Made by a program: the position numbers and the translations under genes
Notes under the pieces: generated by a model
The model's input: only the letters and a program-made list of their open reading frames with translations
Database searches by the model: none
Told to the model about the DNA's origin: nothing
Part shown: piece after piece, positions 44,985 to 56,608 of the stretch
How positions within the stretch are numbered: position 1 is the stretch's first letter
How the letters are laid out: each line of letters begins with the position of its first letter
Origin: Setomelanomma holmii
Taxonomy: Eukaryota > Ascomycota > Dothideomycetes > Pleosporales > Phaeosphaeriaceae
Reading direction: 5' to 3'
NCBI GenBank assembly: GCA_010015745.1
Contig: ML978155.1
Span: forward strand, 558,001-622,000
DNA length: 64,000 nt

Positions 44985-46210
44985 ATGAAGTGGACTGCAC
45001 TTCTCCCATTGGTCGGTGCCGTTGCAGCTTTGCCGGCCGCCAGCGATCTTGCGCCACGCGCATCTATCTCCAAGGTTGATGGCTTGAAGTTCAACATTGA
45101 TGGCGTAACGAAATGTATGTATATTTGAATTATATTGACTTCTGTGCTCTGCTGACAAGACTAAGATTATGCTGGCACAAATAGCTACTGGATGCCATTC
45201 CTTACCAACGACAACGATGTCAATACTATCATGTCGCATCTGCAGACTTCCGGACACAAGATCCTTCGCGTCTGGGGATTCAACGACGTCAAATCCAACC
45301 CAGGATCCGGCACCGTATACTTCCAACTCTTCTCTGGCTCCTCGGCTACCATCAACACTGGCGCCAACGGCCTGCAGCGCCTCGATGCCGTCGTCAACGC
45401 AGCGGAGAAGTACGGCATCAAGCTGATCATCAATTTTGTGAACAACTGGACAGACTATGGTGGTATGGCCGCATACTTCTCTGCTTGTGGCGTCTCCAGC
45501 AATGCGCAGTGGTACGCTGCAAGCAGCTGCCAGAGTATATATCAGAACTACATCAAGACTGTTATTGCCCGATACAGGAGCTCGACTGCGGTGTTTGCGT
45601 GGGAACTCGCGAACGAGCCGCGTTGCAGTGGATGTGCTACTTCTGTTCTCACCAATTGGATCCGCACGACATCCAACTACATCCGCTCGCTGGACTCGGA
45701 CCACATGGTAAGCCATCACCACCACACTTCTTAATGACCGTGGTAGCTAACACAATGCAGATCGCCATCGGCGACGAAGGCTTCGGCCTCTCAGGAGACG
45801 GCTCCTACCCGTACCAATCCGGCGAAGGCCTTGATTTCGCCGCCAACCTCGCACTACCCAACATATCCTTCGGTACCTTCCACCTATACCCGTCCTCCTG
45901 GGGCACCACAAACGCGTGGGGCACAGGCTGGATTCAATCGCACGCCAAGATCTGCCAGTCGCTTAACAAGCCCTGTTTGTTCGAGGAGTACGGCGTTACT
46001 CAAGCATCTGATCACTGTCCCGTGGAGGGTGGGTGGCAGAGCACGTCGCTGGGCTTGAAGGATACGGGTATGGCGGCGGATTTGTTTTGGCAATTGGGGG
46101 ATACGCTGCCGAGTAGTGGGCAGAAGACAAGTGATGATGGGAATACGATTTATTATGGGACAAGCGATTGGACGTGTCTGGTTACGAATCATGTTAAGGC
46201 TATCGGTTAG
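44985..46210 (+). CDS. Secreted endo-1,4-beta-mannanase, glycoside hydrolase family 5 (GH5_7 type)
   Basis: Exons 44985-45114, 45166-45707 and 45761-46210 give 373 aa. Introns are 51 and 53 bp. The signal peptide is MKWTALLPLVGAVAALPAA. The enzyme cuts internal beta-1,4-mannosidic bonds of plant mannans outside the cell. Landmarks: YYAGTNSYWMPFL near the N-terminus, HKILRVWGFND, FAWELANEPRC with the acid/base Glu, and PCLFEEYGV with the nucleophile Glu. Conserved Trp/His residues (GTFHLYPSSWG, LFWQLGD) line the active site. There is no carbohydrate-binding module or linker; length is that of a bare catalytic domain. Six or more cysteines fit disulphide bonding. The promoter has no obvious regulator site that I could name. 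Confidence 0.95.
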
Positions 46211-47196
46211 AAGGGTATTGAGTTTGAGAGTAGACGAGCTTGTTTCGACATGGAAGAAATATCCACCATAACCCTACTTCCAAGATCTTGTTCGTGGCGT
46301 GATAGCAGCGCGGGTTATGAAGTTGTAGCTGGAAGGCGAAGCCAAAAATATGATCGACATCTCATGCTACATCACCGTGTTTGGTAAAGCTGAAACAGCG
46401 CGCGATATATCTCAACGCAGAGCCCTCGCGCTTCCCGTGCGTGCTTCAACCACTTCGCTGCTTGCCCAAGTTTCAGTTAGGGTCCAGACTATCACCCCAC
46501 GGTTCCAGCGCAGCACACCTTGAGCCTCCATTCAGCTATCAGCTATCAACAAGCTTCGTCAGCGCCGGTGGAGCGGCATCGAATCGTATCACATCGTTTT
46601 ATCCCTTTCAGCTTACCACACTCCGTCCGGTGATGTGGTGCGACGCATGCTAGCAAGCATGTCGAACACAACACACGTCGAAGACCATAGCAGACTGCCA
46701 TTCCAGATGCGAAAGACCACGCAGACGACCATGAGTAACGTCTCGCGTGTTCTTGACCAGTCTAGACAGCAATGACCACGAGCATACCAAGAAAAAAACG
46801 GCACCCAGTGCTGGCTGGATCGACAATGGGGGCGGGTTGCTTCGCTTGTGGCGCCATAGCGCGATGCGCTGTGCATGAGCTGAACCACCATGACCCCAAC
46901 GAGCCAAAGCGCTGGCTGACTGAAGAGGCTTGTTTCTCAGTTGTACTCCTCTGCCACCCCAACGAACTATCCATCTTTTCCAAGTCCAGATGAGATACGC
47001 AGTTGTTGTTGTCGACGATCCTGCGCATAGGTTCAGCGTGTAGCGACAACTCAGCCGTCACGTCGCACCGAATCCTGCTGCCGGAGTACGTACACAGCCT
47101 TCTCGCGGCGCGGGTTGCGCTACGGGTTCAAGAGGAGGCTGAATCGCGATTCGAAGGAGGAGGGACACATCGGTCTGATTGCCTTCTTCAGGCACA
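46211..47196. other. Intergenic region
   Basis: About 1 kb between two plus-strand genes: the 3' end of the mannanase gene and the promoter of the next. No gene seen. Confidence 0.45.
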
Positions 47197-50100
47197 ATGG
47201 CTGACCGTCGGCCTCTGATCCAAGAGACATCGGACCTTTCAGAAAGCGCTGGTAGCACACCTGCGTTACAGGGCTCGCAATTCACAGACAATCCCCAGTT
47301 CCGTGGATTTACGCATATCCCACCACCGACGAGTCCTCCTGTCTCGCGGACCGAATTCTCGAGCTTCCAAAGCGATGCGACCGCCGTCGACACCATACAC
47401 GAGGAGAATGAGGAGGGGGATCTTGCAGGTGGATATGATGGCCAAGCTGGCAGCGGGTTGGGCATAGCCTCATCTTATGCTCCTGTGCAGACAGCGCGGA
47501 GAGTCAGCATACAAGCGATTTCGAGAGTGTCAGCAAGACCTGGATCGAGGGGCTCACCTGTCAAGAGTCCCGACATCGTTCTGTCACCTCCCGACTCAGC
47601 GAACCCCTTCGCCGATAACTTTCCAAAAGACTCGTCGACGGAGAACACGCCAGACCTGGGGCGCGAACGGTTCAGCCCTAACGTGGGCACCTTTGAAGAC
47701 TTCCGGCGAGGAATGCCGAAGAATGCTCGGCAGAGCACTACGAGCGTGGACGACTACCAGCAGTACATTCACAACTCGGACACGGAGAGACTGCGTGGTG
47801 CGCCATCCATCAGATCGACCAAGTCAGCGTTCGAGAGTGATTTTCGACCTGTGCATGAGTGCCCCACGACCAGAGACTTTTACCAATCGCGACTTACCTG
47901 GCTCAATGTCACCCTCCTCATTATATGCGTTTTCTCATGCGTGTTCTCTGGTATCTTTGTTGGACTCGCAATACGAGAGCCTTTCTGGGGGAGAAGGATA
48001 ACTTCTAATGGCCCTCTCACGCCAGCGAATGCAATTTTGCTCACGACAATCTTTGCGAAGCTGATCGAATTGTCTTTCGTCACTTCATTCGTTGCCTTTC
48101 TGGGTCAAGTGCTGAGCCGAAGGGCCTTCGTGAAGCACCAAGGTCGAGGAGTAACGCTGTCGGAGCTGAGCATGTGGAGATGGGTTGTGCAACCAGGTAC
48201 TACTTGGCCATTCTGTTGAAGCTGGCTTTGTTGACAATTCATCTACAGGAACACTAATCACACACTGGGAGACTGCCAAATATGCTGGCCTATCGTTCCT
48301 CGGTATCATGAGTCTTCTTAGCGCTATCCTAGCTACACTATACTCCTCAGCTTCGGCGGCCCTGGTCCAACCTACACTCAGAGAAGGATCGTGGAAAGAC
48401 ACGGTCATGATCGGCCGTGTCAAGACCGACTTCGCGAACATCAATTACATAAAAAGCGTTTGTCAGACCCCGATACGCAACGACCCAGAATACGGAGGGA
48501 GCACATGTCTTCAAATTGAGCATGCAGGTCAAGGTTATCACAATTACCAGTAAGGCAGTCATTTCACCAACTGAATATGGAACATGCACTGACTTCGTAC
48601 CTCCACTTCTGCAGGCGTTACTTGGCTGAATGGGACTTGGAAGCCGCCAAGAAGAATACCACCACAGATCAGAAGAAGCGCCCGCCAGGGTTTGGGCTTC
48701 TCTACGAAAATACGACCATTAGTGCGCAATGGATCAACATCATCGACACGAAAGAGGTTTCGAAGAAGTACGGCCGCGCCATCAACAATGTATCACTTGC
48801 TATGCCTCACGCCGGCGTATTTGAGGCAGCGCATGCTCGGAGAAACGACATCCTACAACCTGAAGACCTGAATTCAGAAGGAATGTACTCATTGCGCGCT
48901 TCTGTGCCGTCGCCAGTGATGAATGTCCTTTGCGTGAATATGAACAGGTCAGAGCTGGCTCCCATTATCTACGACACGTGGAACGATCTGTCAATCAATA
49001 TCTCGAACTGGAAGTCTCCTGGTCTAATGGACAATGCGACGACAACGGCGAAAACCGTCGTCGACGACGTCTTTGGTTGGGATAGTAAGGACCGTCCGAA
49101 TTATCCGCCGGTCTTCGCCAAGTACCCGAAGACTTTCAACACCCTGATGAATCACACTAGCTATCCATGGGGTAGGGCTTCAATTTACCTGCTGGGACAA
49201 GGAGGTGCAGACAGCGGCAGGAATACAACGGAAATGTTCTCGCTTTGCAAGATTCATGTATCGATCACGCCGGGATGCAGCACACAGTATATCGCGATGT
49301 CCGGTGGAGGTACAATGGAAGCTCTTTGCGAGGACCGAGCTGACGATATGTCATATGCAAAGCACCACCCAGAAGATCCATACATTGAGAATGTAGTGGA
49401 TTGGAAGGACATTGGATTCGACTGGGCAAATGCCTTATCCTTGCAGACTGGCATTGTGGACGGAGACGCAAGCAATTCGAGGCTGTTGACACAACTAATG
49501 TTGAATCCAACGAATTCGGATCCTGAGAATCTCGAGGTCGAAATCGACCCCGATCTACCCAGTATGGGCGAGGCGCTTGCTGTTATGTCTGGTTGTACGC
49601 TCTTGAAGAGTATGATGGACGCCCCTTTCACGACCACTAAGTGGGTGAGTTACTCTTCCTGCTCTTTTATTACGGTTTCATCTATACACAACTTGCATTC
49701 TGTCTCCATGAAGCTCTACCACGAACGACGCTAGAGACAGATTTTGGGGAACCATTATCGTGGAGATTTACAGCTCACTAATATGTGGATAGCATCACGA
49801 AAATGCCACCTTACCCGACTACGACTACCATGAATTCAAAGCATCTCTGCGAGCCCAGCAGTACGCTTCTGGCGGCATAGAAAGCCCAGCCGCGCGAGCC
49901 TGGCTTATCGTTCTCATCCTCGTCTTTCTCATGAACGTCTTCGTCCTAGCATACTTCGCGTTCCATCGAGGTCTCGTGACCGACTTCTCCGAGCCGCCAA
50001 ACCTCTTCGCCCTCGCTGTCAATTCGCCGCCTTCGCATGTCCTCGCTGGCTCATGTGGTGGTGGTCCGGAAGGCCAGCAATACCAGGTCAACTGGTTCGT

Positions 50101-50449
50101 CAACCACGAAGGAAGTCATCTCTTCATGGAACCTGGCGAAAAAACAGCGCTGCTAGCTCATGAGCACGCACATGCACATATGCACGGTCCCGTGGAAGAA
50201 TTAGCGTCCACGCCAATGAAACCTGGTGGCGGCTTCTTCGCGAGAATGGGCGCTGCGATAAGACGAACCCTGGGTCTCAAGGAGAAACCGCCGACGAAAT
50301 TGAGACAAGCTACTGCGGTCGAGAGCTTGAGACCTATGCAGAGTAGGCCGGTGAGTATACTGAGCGAGTATGAGTTGCAGGAAGGGCATGAGCGGACAAG
50401 GAAACAGTATGATAAGTTGGCGCATCGAAATCGGCGGAGCTTGTTATAA
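47197..50449 (+). CDS. Large fungal multi-pass membrane protein with extracellular domain, function unknown
   Basis: Four exons (47197-48196, 48249-48549, 48615-49644, 49793-50449) give 995 aa. The start is the ATG at 47197 (MADRRPLIQETSD). Residues 1-~230 are Ser/Pro-rich and likely cytosolic. Three membrane segments follow: WLNVTLLIICVFSCVFSGIF, AKLIELSFVTSFVAFLGQVL and YAGLSFLGIMSLLSAILATL. Then comes a ~450-residue region with many N-glycosylation sequons (NTT, NVS, NIS, NHT, NAT) and cysteines, so probably outside the cell or luminal. A last segment (WLIVLILVFLMNVFVLAYFAF) precedes a ~150-residue cytosolic tail with a His-rich patch (LLAHEHAHAHMHG). This order is common to a family of uncharacterised ascomycete proteins. 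No enzyme motif was found. Possibly a surface sensor; that is inference. Confidence 0.85.
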
Positions 50450-51162
50450 GATATGTGGTTGCTATTGATGTAGACAGTGAAAGTCGATAGTGAACACCTG
50501 CGGCAGAATAGCCATCATATCGTCACTCAAGGTCATAACAGTGTCGCCCTTCGTCTGACAATGCTCGAGCAAGCAGTTTCATTCTCAAGAGAGTGTCAAC
50601 TTGTTCCTGCTGTTGGGGAGACATCAGAATACCAGCAGCCCGGATAGATGGACATGAGCGAGTACTGAACACGTGATACGAACATTCCGGAACGTGAGAA
50701 TGACTGAGCATACGCATTATCCGAAGGTTTTCGGGGATTCATTGATAGTGAGCCCGGTGAAGTTGACATGGCACCCAGGACCAACGTAGGTGGTTTTGCA
50801 CGTGTGTTAAAGAAGCCGCGGTTTGTGGCAAATCCAAACTAGCGTCAACGTGTAAGCAAATCACGTTTCACAACTGCATCCTCCCAGGCACCAGCAATCA
50901 GTTGGCCTTCGCTACTATGCCCATATCCAGAAGTCAAGACTCGGTTTCGTCTCATGCCGACAACGACGCAGTTACCCCACACTATGATGAAAGCTCGTGC
51001 CATTGAACACGACGCACTGTATTCGCCGTCACCGGCCCCCGCGATTCGCCTCGTTTGCATGCTCAGACTATGATCATGGAAGACTCCGGGCAAGCTGTGG
51101 TCTTCGAGCTCTACAATAAGTAGCGTTCCGCTGGCTACAGTGACTTGAGTACCATCGCTAAT
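50450..51162. other. Intergenic region
   Basis: 713 bases holding the promoter of the P450 gene. Minus-strand frames here have no support. Confidence 0.45.
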
Positions 51163-52847
51163 ATGGAACTCACATTTGCGAATGCTTTTCTGTTCTCCCT
51201 CTTCGAAGCAACAGCTGCTTCTTTCCTCTTTCCCCAGGTCTTCCCAACTCGCAGTCTCATATCTTTCTTTATATGTGTCTCAACCCTAAACTCCTCTATA
51301 TACCTGGGATACAAGCTCATACTCTACCCTTTCTTCCTGAGCCCACTTCGGCACCTCCCTCAAGGCCGAGGCTTCCTGCCTCTCGTTGGCCATGCCCATA
51401 TCATGTTCCAGCGCCCAGGAGGCCAGCCCCACCTCAATATGATGAAAGAAGTGGAAAACGATGGAGTCATCAACACACGAGGTTTCTTTCACACCGACCG
51501 ACCCATCATTGTCAGCCCCGCGGCATTGGCAGACGTTCTCGTGCACAAATCGTACGATATGGAAAAGCCGCCCTGGTCGCGCGCCTTCTTGCGGAAATTC
51601 CTGGGTGACGGGCTACTGATGACTGAGGGAGATGAGCACAAACATCATCGAAAGCAAATCATGCCGGCGTTCCATTTCAGACACATCAAGGAGCTGTACC
51701 CAGTGTTTTGGCACAAGTCTATAGAGTTCTGCAAAGCGCTGAAGACGGCGCTGAACGAGGATTCGAACAGAGTCCTCGAGATCGGGCACTACTCGACTCA
51801 AGTTACCCTCGATATAATCGGGCTTGCGGGACTAGGACGAGATATCGGATCTCTGCGAAACAGCGAGGACGAGCTGATCCACAACTACGAGGAGATTCTC
51901 GAGCCGACAACCGAAAAGGCGGCGTATTTCATTCTTCATCTCCTACTACCGCCTTGGTTTATTGGCATGCTGCCCTGGAAACTCAACGAGCGCGTAAGAA
52001 TTACGACGTCTAACCTGAAGCGGATATGCACAGACTTTGTGGTGCAGCGGAAGTTGAACATGAAGCATGAGAGCCAGGAAAGCGTCGACATACTCTCCAT
52101 CATGATCCGAAGCAATAATTTCTCCGACGAGAATCTCGTCGATCAATTACTCACCTTTCTAGCAGCAGGGTAAACAGTGCACCTTCCCACTTGCATCGAT
52201 ACCCAGGCTAACATATATCCAGCCACGAAACAACTTCCTCGGCACTAACATGGTCATCCTACCTCCTCTCCCAAAACCCCACCATCCAGTCCCGTCTCCG
52301 CGCCGAAATCCACGAAGCTATTCCCGACCCACAAGCTCTTTCCGGCCCAAATGTAGACGTCGCCAGCCTTCTCGAGAGCATGCCCTATCTCAATGGCGTG
52401 TGCAACGAAGTCCTCCGCCTGTTCCCCACCATCCCCGTGACAGCGCGCGTCACCATCCGCGACACCAGCGTCGCAGGACACTTCTTCCCCGCCGGCACCG
52501 TCATGACCGTCGTGCCCTGGGCAACAAATCGTAATCCAGCGCTGTGGGGCCTGGACGCTGAGCGCTTTGTGCCTGACCGCTGGATTGATAAAGAGACGGG
52601 CCGCGCGACGATGAACGGTGGAGCAGATAGCAACTACTCTTTCTTGACGTTCCTACACGGTCCGCGAAGTTGCATCGGCGAGCGCTTTGCCAGGGCGGAA
52701 TTGAGGGCGTTAGTTGCTTCGTTAGTCGGCACGTTTGAGTTTGACATGGCGGATCCGGAAGAGAAAGTTGTTGTGGGCGGGACCATTACTAGTAAACCTA
52801 TGCATGGGATGAAATTGAAGTTGAGATCGACGGGGTGGGGGATATAG
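51163..52847 (+). CDS. Cytochrome P450 monooxygenase, membrane-anchored
   Basis: Exons 51163-52169 and 52223-52847 give 543 aa. The 53-bp intron falls in the oxygen-binding I-helix motif, which reads AAGHETTSSAL only when spliced. The start is the ATG at 51163. The N-terminus has hydrophobic anchor segments (FANAFLFSLFEATAASFLF, then SLISFFICVSTLN), fitting the endoplasmic reticulum. Other landmarks: GDEHKHHRKQIMPAF (helix C), EVLR (ExxR), FVPDRWI, and the haem loop FLHGPRSCIGERFA with its Cys ligand. All key residues are present, so an active haem enzyme needing P450 reductase is expected. The spacing and HHRKQIMPAF resemble the CYP4/CYP52-like clan. Substrate is unknown and no polyketide or terpene genes flank it. 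Confidence 0.93.
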
Positions 52848-53755
52848 GGGGTTGGGGTGAGGTGATGATGGGGTGGAGGGTAAGCAGCGAGGAGGAATGA
52901 ATCTGAACGAGAAAGTAGTAGCGTCGTATCTGCATGGAAATACATCCGTTCTTTAAGCACTCGCCACAAGACAGTGTCCACCGAATAACAAGCTGCATCA
53001 TTCATTCACCCCTGCATTCGCACAACTATCTAGGTAGCATACGTATGCACCACCCCACCACCACTCTTACCCCTCATCTCAGCCTGATCATATCATAACT
53101 CTCCACATCTTTGCCATTCCTGTCTCACTCCAGTGTTCTCAGCATCCCATCCGTTCCATCGATCGAAGCACCGCGTCCTCCTTTGTTACCAACACCATCT
53201 ATCCATCGGTTGCGCGATTAAAGTACGTCGAGGCTGAGCCTATGGTGAAGCTTGACATGTGTCAAGCTTCCAAGCTTGACCGGTGGAAGGCTGGCAACGC
53301 AGCCAATGCGCCACCAGAATTCTGCTTTGCGGAAGAGGCGCATGCTTTCCGTCTTTGGCACCAGTACGAATGCAGGTGAATCTGCATAGCCTTGTAGCTC
53401 TGATAGAATATATCACACGTCGATGGTCCGCGCCAACCTCCCGCAGCCGGTGCTCGTGAATGATAGCAGCTTTGTACATTTACTGGTGGTAAGCGACAGA
53501 AGTACTACATAGGCCGCGCGCATGATATAAGTTGGGTTATGCCGTCGAGTCGGTGAGGCTTCGCTTGCGGTAAGGAAGATTTGCTTATGGCGAGGAGCAT
53601 TATCAATACAGAGGAACCGCCGAACGCATTTCAACGGACGATTTCAGATGGCGGTTGACATGGTGGCCTGGTAATAATAGCTTTTGACTTCTTCTCACTA
53701 GGTACAATCCGTACATCCACTACCCGTCCTATCTGCCCTTGTCCCTGAGGGTGAA
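52848..53755. other. Convergent intergenic region
   Basis: About 0.9 kb between the 3' ends of the P450 gene (+) and the 950-aa gene (-). It contains the inverted repeat listed separately. No gene was recognised. Confidence 0.5.
53248..53280. repeat. Short inverted repeat plus extra half-site
   Basis: AAGCTTGACA and TGTCAAGCTT form perfect 10-bp arms around a 2-bp spacer (53248-53269). A third copy, AAGCTTGAC, follows directly at 53272-53280. It could form a hairpin near the 3' ends of the two converging genes. Confidence 0.9.
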
Positions 53756-56608
53756 CTACTCCCAATACGTAGTCCACTCACTCTGCAGCGCACTCAACTC
53801 GCTCTTCGCACGTTCCCACTGTGCTCCTCCCCTCTCCATTTCCGCCATCCAATTCATAATGCCCTTCCTCTCCCTTGCCAGCCTTGCCTCAGCTCTCTTC
53901 CTATCCACAGCCTTGCGCTTCAAATACGTAAAGTCTTCTTCTCGCACGCTCGTGCTGAACACCTTCCTCATGCGCGGACTATAAAGACAGCAGCTGGAAC
54001 CAATGTCTGGATCCTCGTTGGGCACTAGCTGAATAGCTTTGTTGAAGAGGCGAGGGATTGAGGATGACGTGTTCTTGGATTGAATGGCAGGCCAGATGAG
54101 CTCGTCATAGCATTCTTCGCATACGGTGAGCTCGGGGAGAGCAGGAATGAAGTGCCATGCCTTGCGGACATAGGACTTGTCCTTTTTACATTCGCCTTTG
54201 AAAGCGTTGTCACGCGCCATTTGGATGAAACGGTTGATGTTGAGTCTTTTGTCAAGGTCCTGTGCCTCGGCATCGAGTTCCACGAGCAGGTCTAGATACT
54301 TTGGGAAGCGGCGGGAGCTGGTACGGAGGCTACACATGTACTTCTCTAGGATACTGGATGCATAAGTGCTTGGCAGCTTTGTAAAGTAGCCGCGCATAGA
54401 CGGGAACAAAGTCTCGATCATCCTTCTGTCGCAGGAGCAGACTGCAAAATTGGCCACATGTATGCCATCTCGTTGGTCAGCTATGCCGTACCACGTGACA
54501 CGATCGCTGCCGAGTTCGCGGTCGTCAGGACAAGGTCTGTCGATCTCCGCAATGTCTGCAAGCGCGTATATCAGCTCGAGGGACGGACGTCGTTGCTTAA
54601 TAGTGAGGAGCCATGCCAGGCGTATCCAAGGGCTACTGAAGTCGCAGGATCTCTCAGTCGGACGCTCGCCTCGTCGTGTCTGGGAGAAGTGTACTGCGAA
54701 TGGGGTACCCGCAAACACACCATCGTAACAGCTTGGGCAGATGTCAAAGCTACGATAACCTTGTAAGCTGTACCAATCATCGTATTTCTTTGTGGGCAGC
54801 TCTCGGGGACACGATGGAAGTGGCCTATCAAGGTCTATCTTGGCAGTTGGCCTCACAGGTTTGTCTCTGCGACCGTCAACACTAGCCTGAGAACGAACAC
54901 TATTCGATCTTGTTCTTCTTGAGTAAGTCTGCTCGTCTGGTGGGGCAGTTTTGGCTTTGCTGGGTCGGTAATCACCATCGTCTCTTAATCGCGGCGATCC
55001 AGGTATTGGCGATGCTGTGGTACGAGGTGAATCCGGGTGGGCCTGTCGTGGGGAGGCCACAGTTGAGTGGTCGAACTGGAAGTGCGCTTCCGACGGCATA
55101 AAGACGTCCAGGGGTCGGTCGTCCACGGGGTATGGTAAAGCACTTGCGGGCGCTCTTGCCGGCGAAGGGCTTTGTACGTCGATGCGTGGGTTCGGTACTG
55201 GCATTGTGTCATGTCTACCGACCCTAGAAGGTGGTCTTGACCTATCATTCGCGGTGACAGGAGGATAGGTGGAATGCCAATCCGCATCGGTGATCGTAGA
55301 GTGTCCCGGCGAGGGAGGTCGAACGGTGGTGGAGAACGCCAACGGCGACGCTGGCCGGGTATTGCCACTTGATGAAGGTCTCGACGAAGGCTTTGAGCTG
55401 GGAGGCGACTCACGTAGCCGGGGTGGAAGCTTGGGCGATGGCGCGCGTTGGAGAGGCGAGCTGGGGCGGGAAGGCGTTCGAGAGCTTGTGTAGTACCCCG
55501 TCTCGACTGGTGCAGGCCTCGATTTCCTATTGCTGCTGTTCACGGAGGAAGAAGAAGACCGTGGAGATTCGGCATATGAATTGTTCTTAGATGACCCGGT
55601 CGAGTCGCCTTTGCGGAATGCTGGCGGTGGGCGCTGGTTTGACTCTCGTCGTCGTGCTTCGGGCTTTGGCTGGCTGTCGTAGAGATTCGTTCTTAGATCT
55701 TCCTTCTGCAGGTCGCTCTTGACGAAGCTATATCGCGCTGGCTTCCTCTCTGAGGTGCGAAGGTGTGTTGTGTCCTCCGGCTCCACATCGGAATCGTCGA
55801 AGACATCGTTCTTTACAGCTGGCGACGACTTGGAGAAGGAGTTGTGTCGGCTGTGGCTGGGTGTTGGCCTCGACTGCTTGGATGTCTGGTCTTTCTGAGC
55901 ATCCCAGCTATCTCGTGGCGGCACCGATCTCGGGATGCTTGCGCTCTTAGGAGTCATGGGCTCAGGAGACAGGAACTCGGCACGAGGAGTTGATGGGGCA
56001 GCAGGCTCTTTCTGCGGCATTGTGTAGGCGTACGGCGTCGAGACGCGCTCAGTAAATACCGGTGGATCCTCGACTGCTGTGTTGATATGCGCCATGTTGC
56101 CCCGATCAGCGACACTCCTCCTTCTCCGATCCCTTACGCTGTTGGACGTGTGGGACGGCCCGTCGCTAGGGTCAGTTACCAGCACAAAGCGGCGGTCCTC
56201 TGGGAGCTCAATATCCTCCAGCAGCGTCTCCTGGTCTACGGTGCCCCGCGTGTCCACGGGCGGATCTGCATCCTCAATTCTCGACGCCGCGGAAGAGCGC
56301 ACTTCTCTCATCAGCGACGCCGTCTCGTCCTCGACGCTCGGCGAGGGCGGCCATGTTTGCTTGCGCGAGTGTTGGCGGTACTGCGGTGGGGCGACGGATC
56401 GATGTGGCAGGGCGGTTGTGCGGGGTTCGTAGGAATTGTAGTAGGCGTAGGGACTCGAGCCTGCGTTGTTCCTCATGGCGGTGGGCTTCTCTCGAGCGGC
56501 GCCAGTAGGCTGATCGTGCCTTGTATAGGCGTTCGTGTCGCGCGACGACGAGTAGTACGAATCATGCCGTGGGCGTGGTTGGAAGTGGTCATAGTTCGCG
56601 TAAGACAT
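53756..56608 (-). CDS. Large Ser/Pro-rich protein with conserved Cys-containing C-terminal domain, function unknown
   Basis: One frame of 950 aa from the ATG at 56608 (MSYANYDHFQPRP). Residues 1-~600 are low-complexity, rich in Ser, Pro, Arg and Tyr, and probably disordered. The last ~350 residues are ordered. They hold several Cys pairs: FDICPSCYDGVF, FAVCSCDRR, LTVCEECYDELIW and GSSCCLYSPRM, plus a helical tail (KRKAVDRKRAEARLARERKG). The CxxC pairs suggest zinc binding. A similar domain occurs in many ascomycete proteins loosely annotated as Ser/Arg-related or integral membrane proteins, but I know no tested function. There is no membrane segment or catalytic motif. No intron is required. 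Confidence 0.85.
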   Translation of the reverse strand: MSYANYDHFQPRPRHDSYYSSSRDTNAYTRHDQPTGAAREKPTAMRNNAGSSPYAYYNSYEPRTTALPHRSVAPPQYRQHSRKQTWPPSPSVEDETASLMREVRSSAASRIEDADPPVDTRGTVDQETLLEDIELPEDRRFVLVTDPSDGPSHTSNSVRDRRRRSVADRGNMAHINTAVEDPPVFTERVSTPYAYTMPQKEPAAPSTPRAEFLSPEPMTPKSASIPRSVPPRDSWDAQKDQTSKQSRPTPSHSRHNSFSKSSPAVKNDVFDDSDVEPEDTTHLRTSERKPARYSFVKSDLQKEDLRTNLYDSQPKPEARRRESNQRPPPAFRKGDSTGSSKNNSYAESPRSSSSSVNSSNRKSRPAPVETGYYTSSRTPSRPSSPLQRAPSPKLPPRLRESPPSSKPSSRPSSSGNTRPASPLAFSTTVRPPSPGHSTITDADWHSTYPPVTANDRSRPPSRVGRHDTMPVPNPRIDVQSPSPARAPASALPYPVDDRPLDVFMPSEAHFQFDHSTVASPRQAHPDSPRTTASPIPGSPRLRDDGDYRPSKAKTAPPDEQTYSRRTRSNSVRSQASVDGRRDKPVRPTAKIDLDRPLPSCPRELPTKKYDDWYSLQGYRSFDICPSCYDGVFAGTPFAVHFSQTRRGERPTERSCDFSSPWIRLAWLLTIKQRRPSLELIYALADIAEIDRPCPDDRELGSDRVTWYGIADQRDGIHVANFAVCSCDRRMIETLFPSMRGYFTKLPSTYASSILEKYMCSLRTSSRRFPKYLDLLVELDAEAQDLDKRLNINRFIQMARDNAFKGECKKDKSYVRKAWHFIPALPELTVCEECYDELIWPAIQSKNTSSSIPRLFNKAIQLVPNEDPDIGSSCCLYSPRMRKVFSTSVREEDFTYLKRKAVDRKRAEARLARERKGIMNWMAEMERGGAQWERAKSELSALQSEWTTYWE

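Noticed and set aside
51163..52847. Secondary-metabolite gene cluster around the P450
   Set aside because: No polyketide synthase, peptide synthetase, terpene cyclase or pathway regulator lies nearby.
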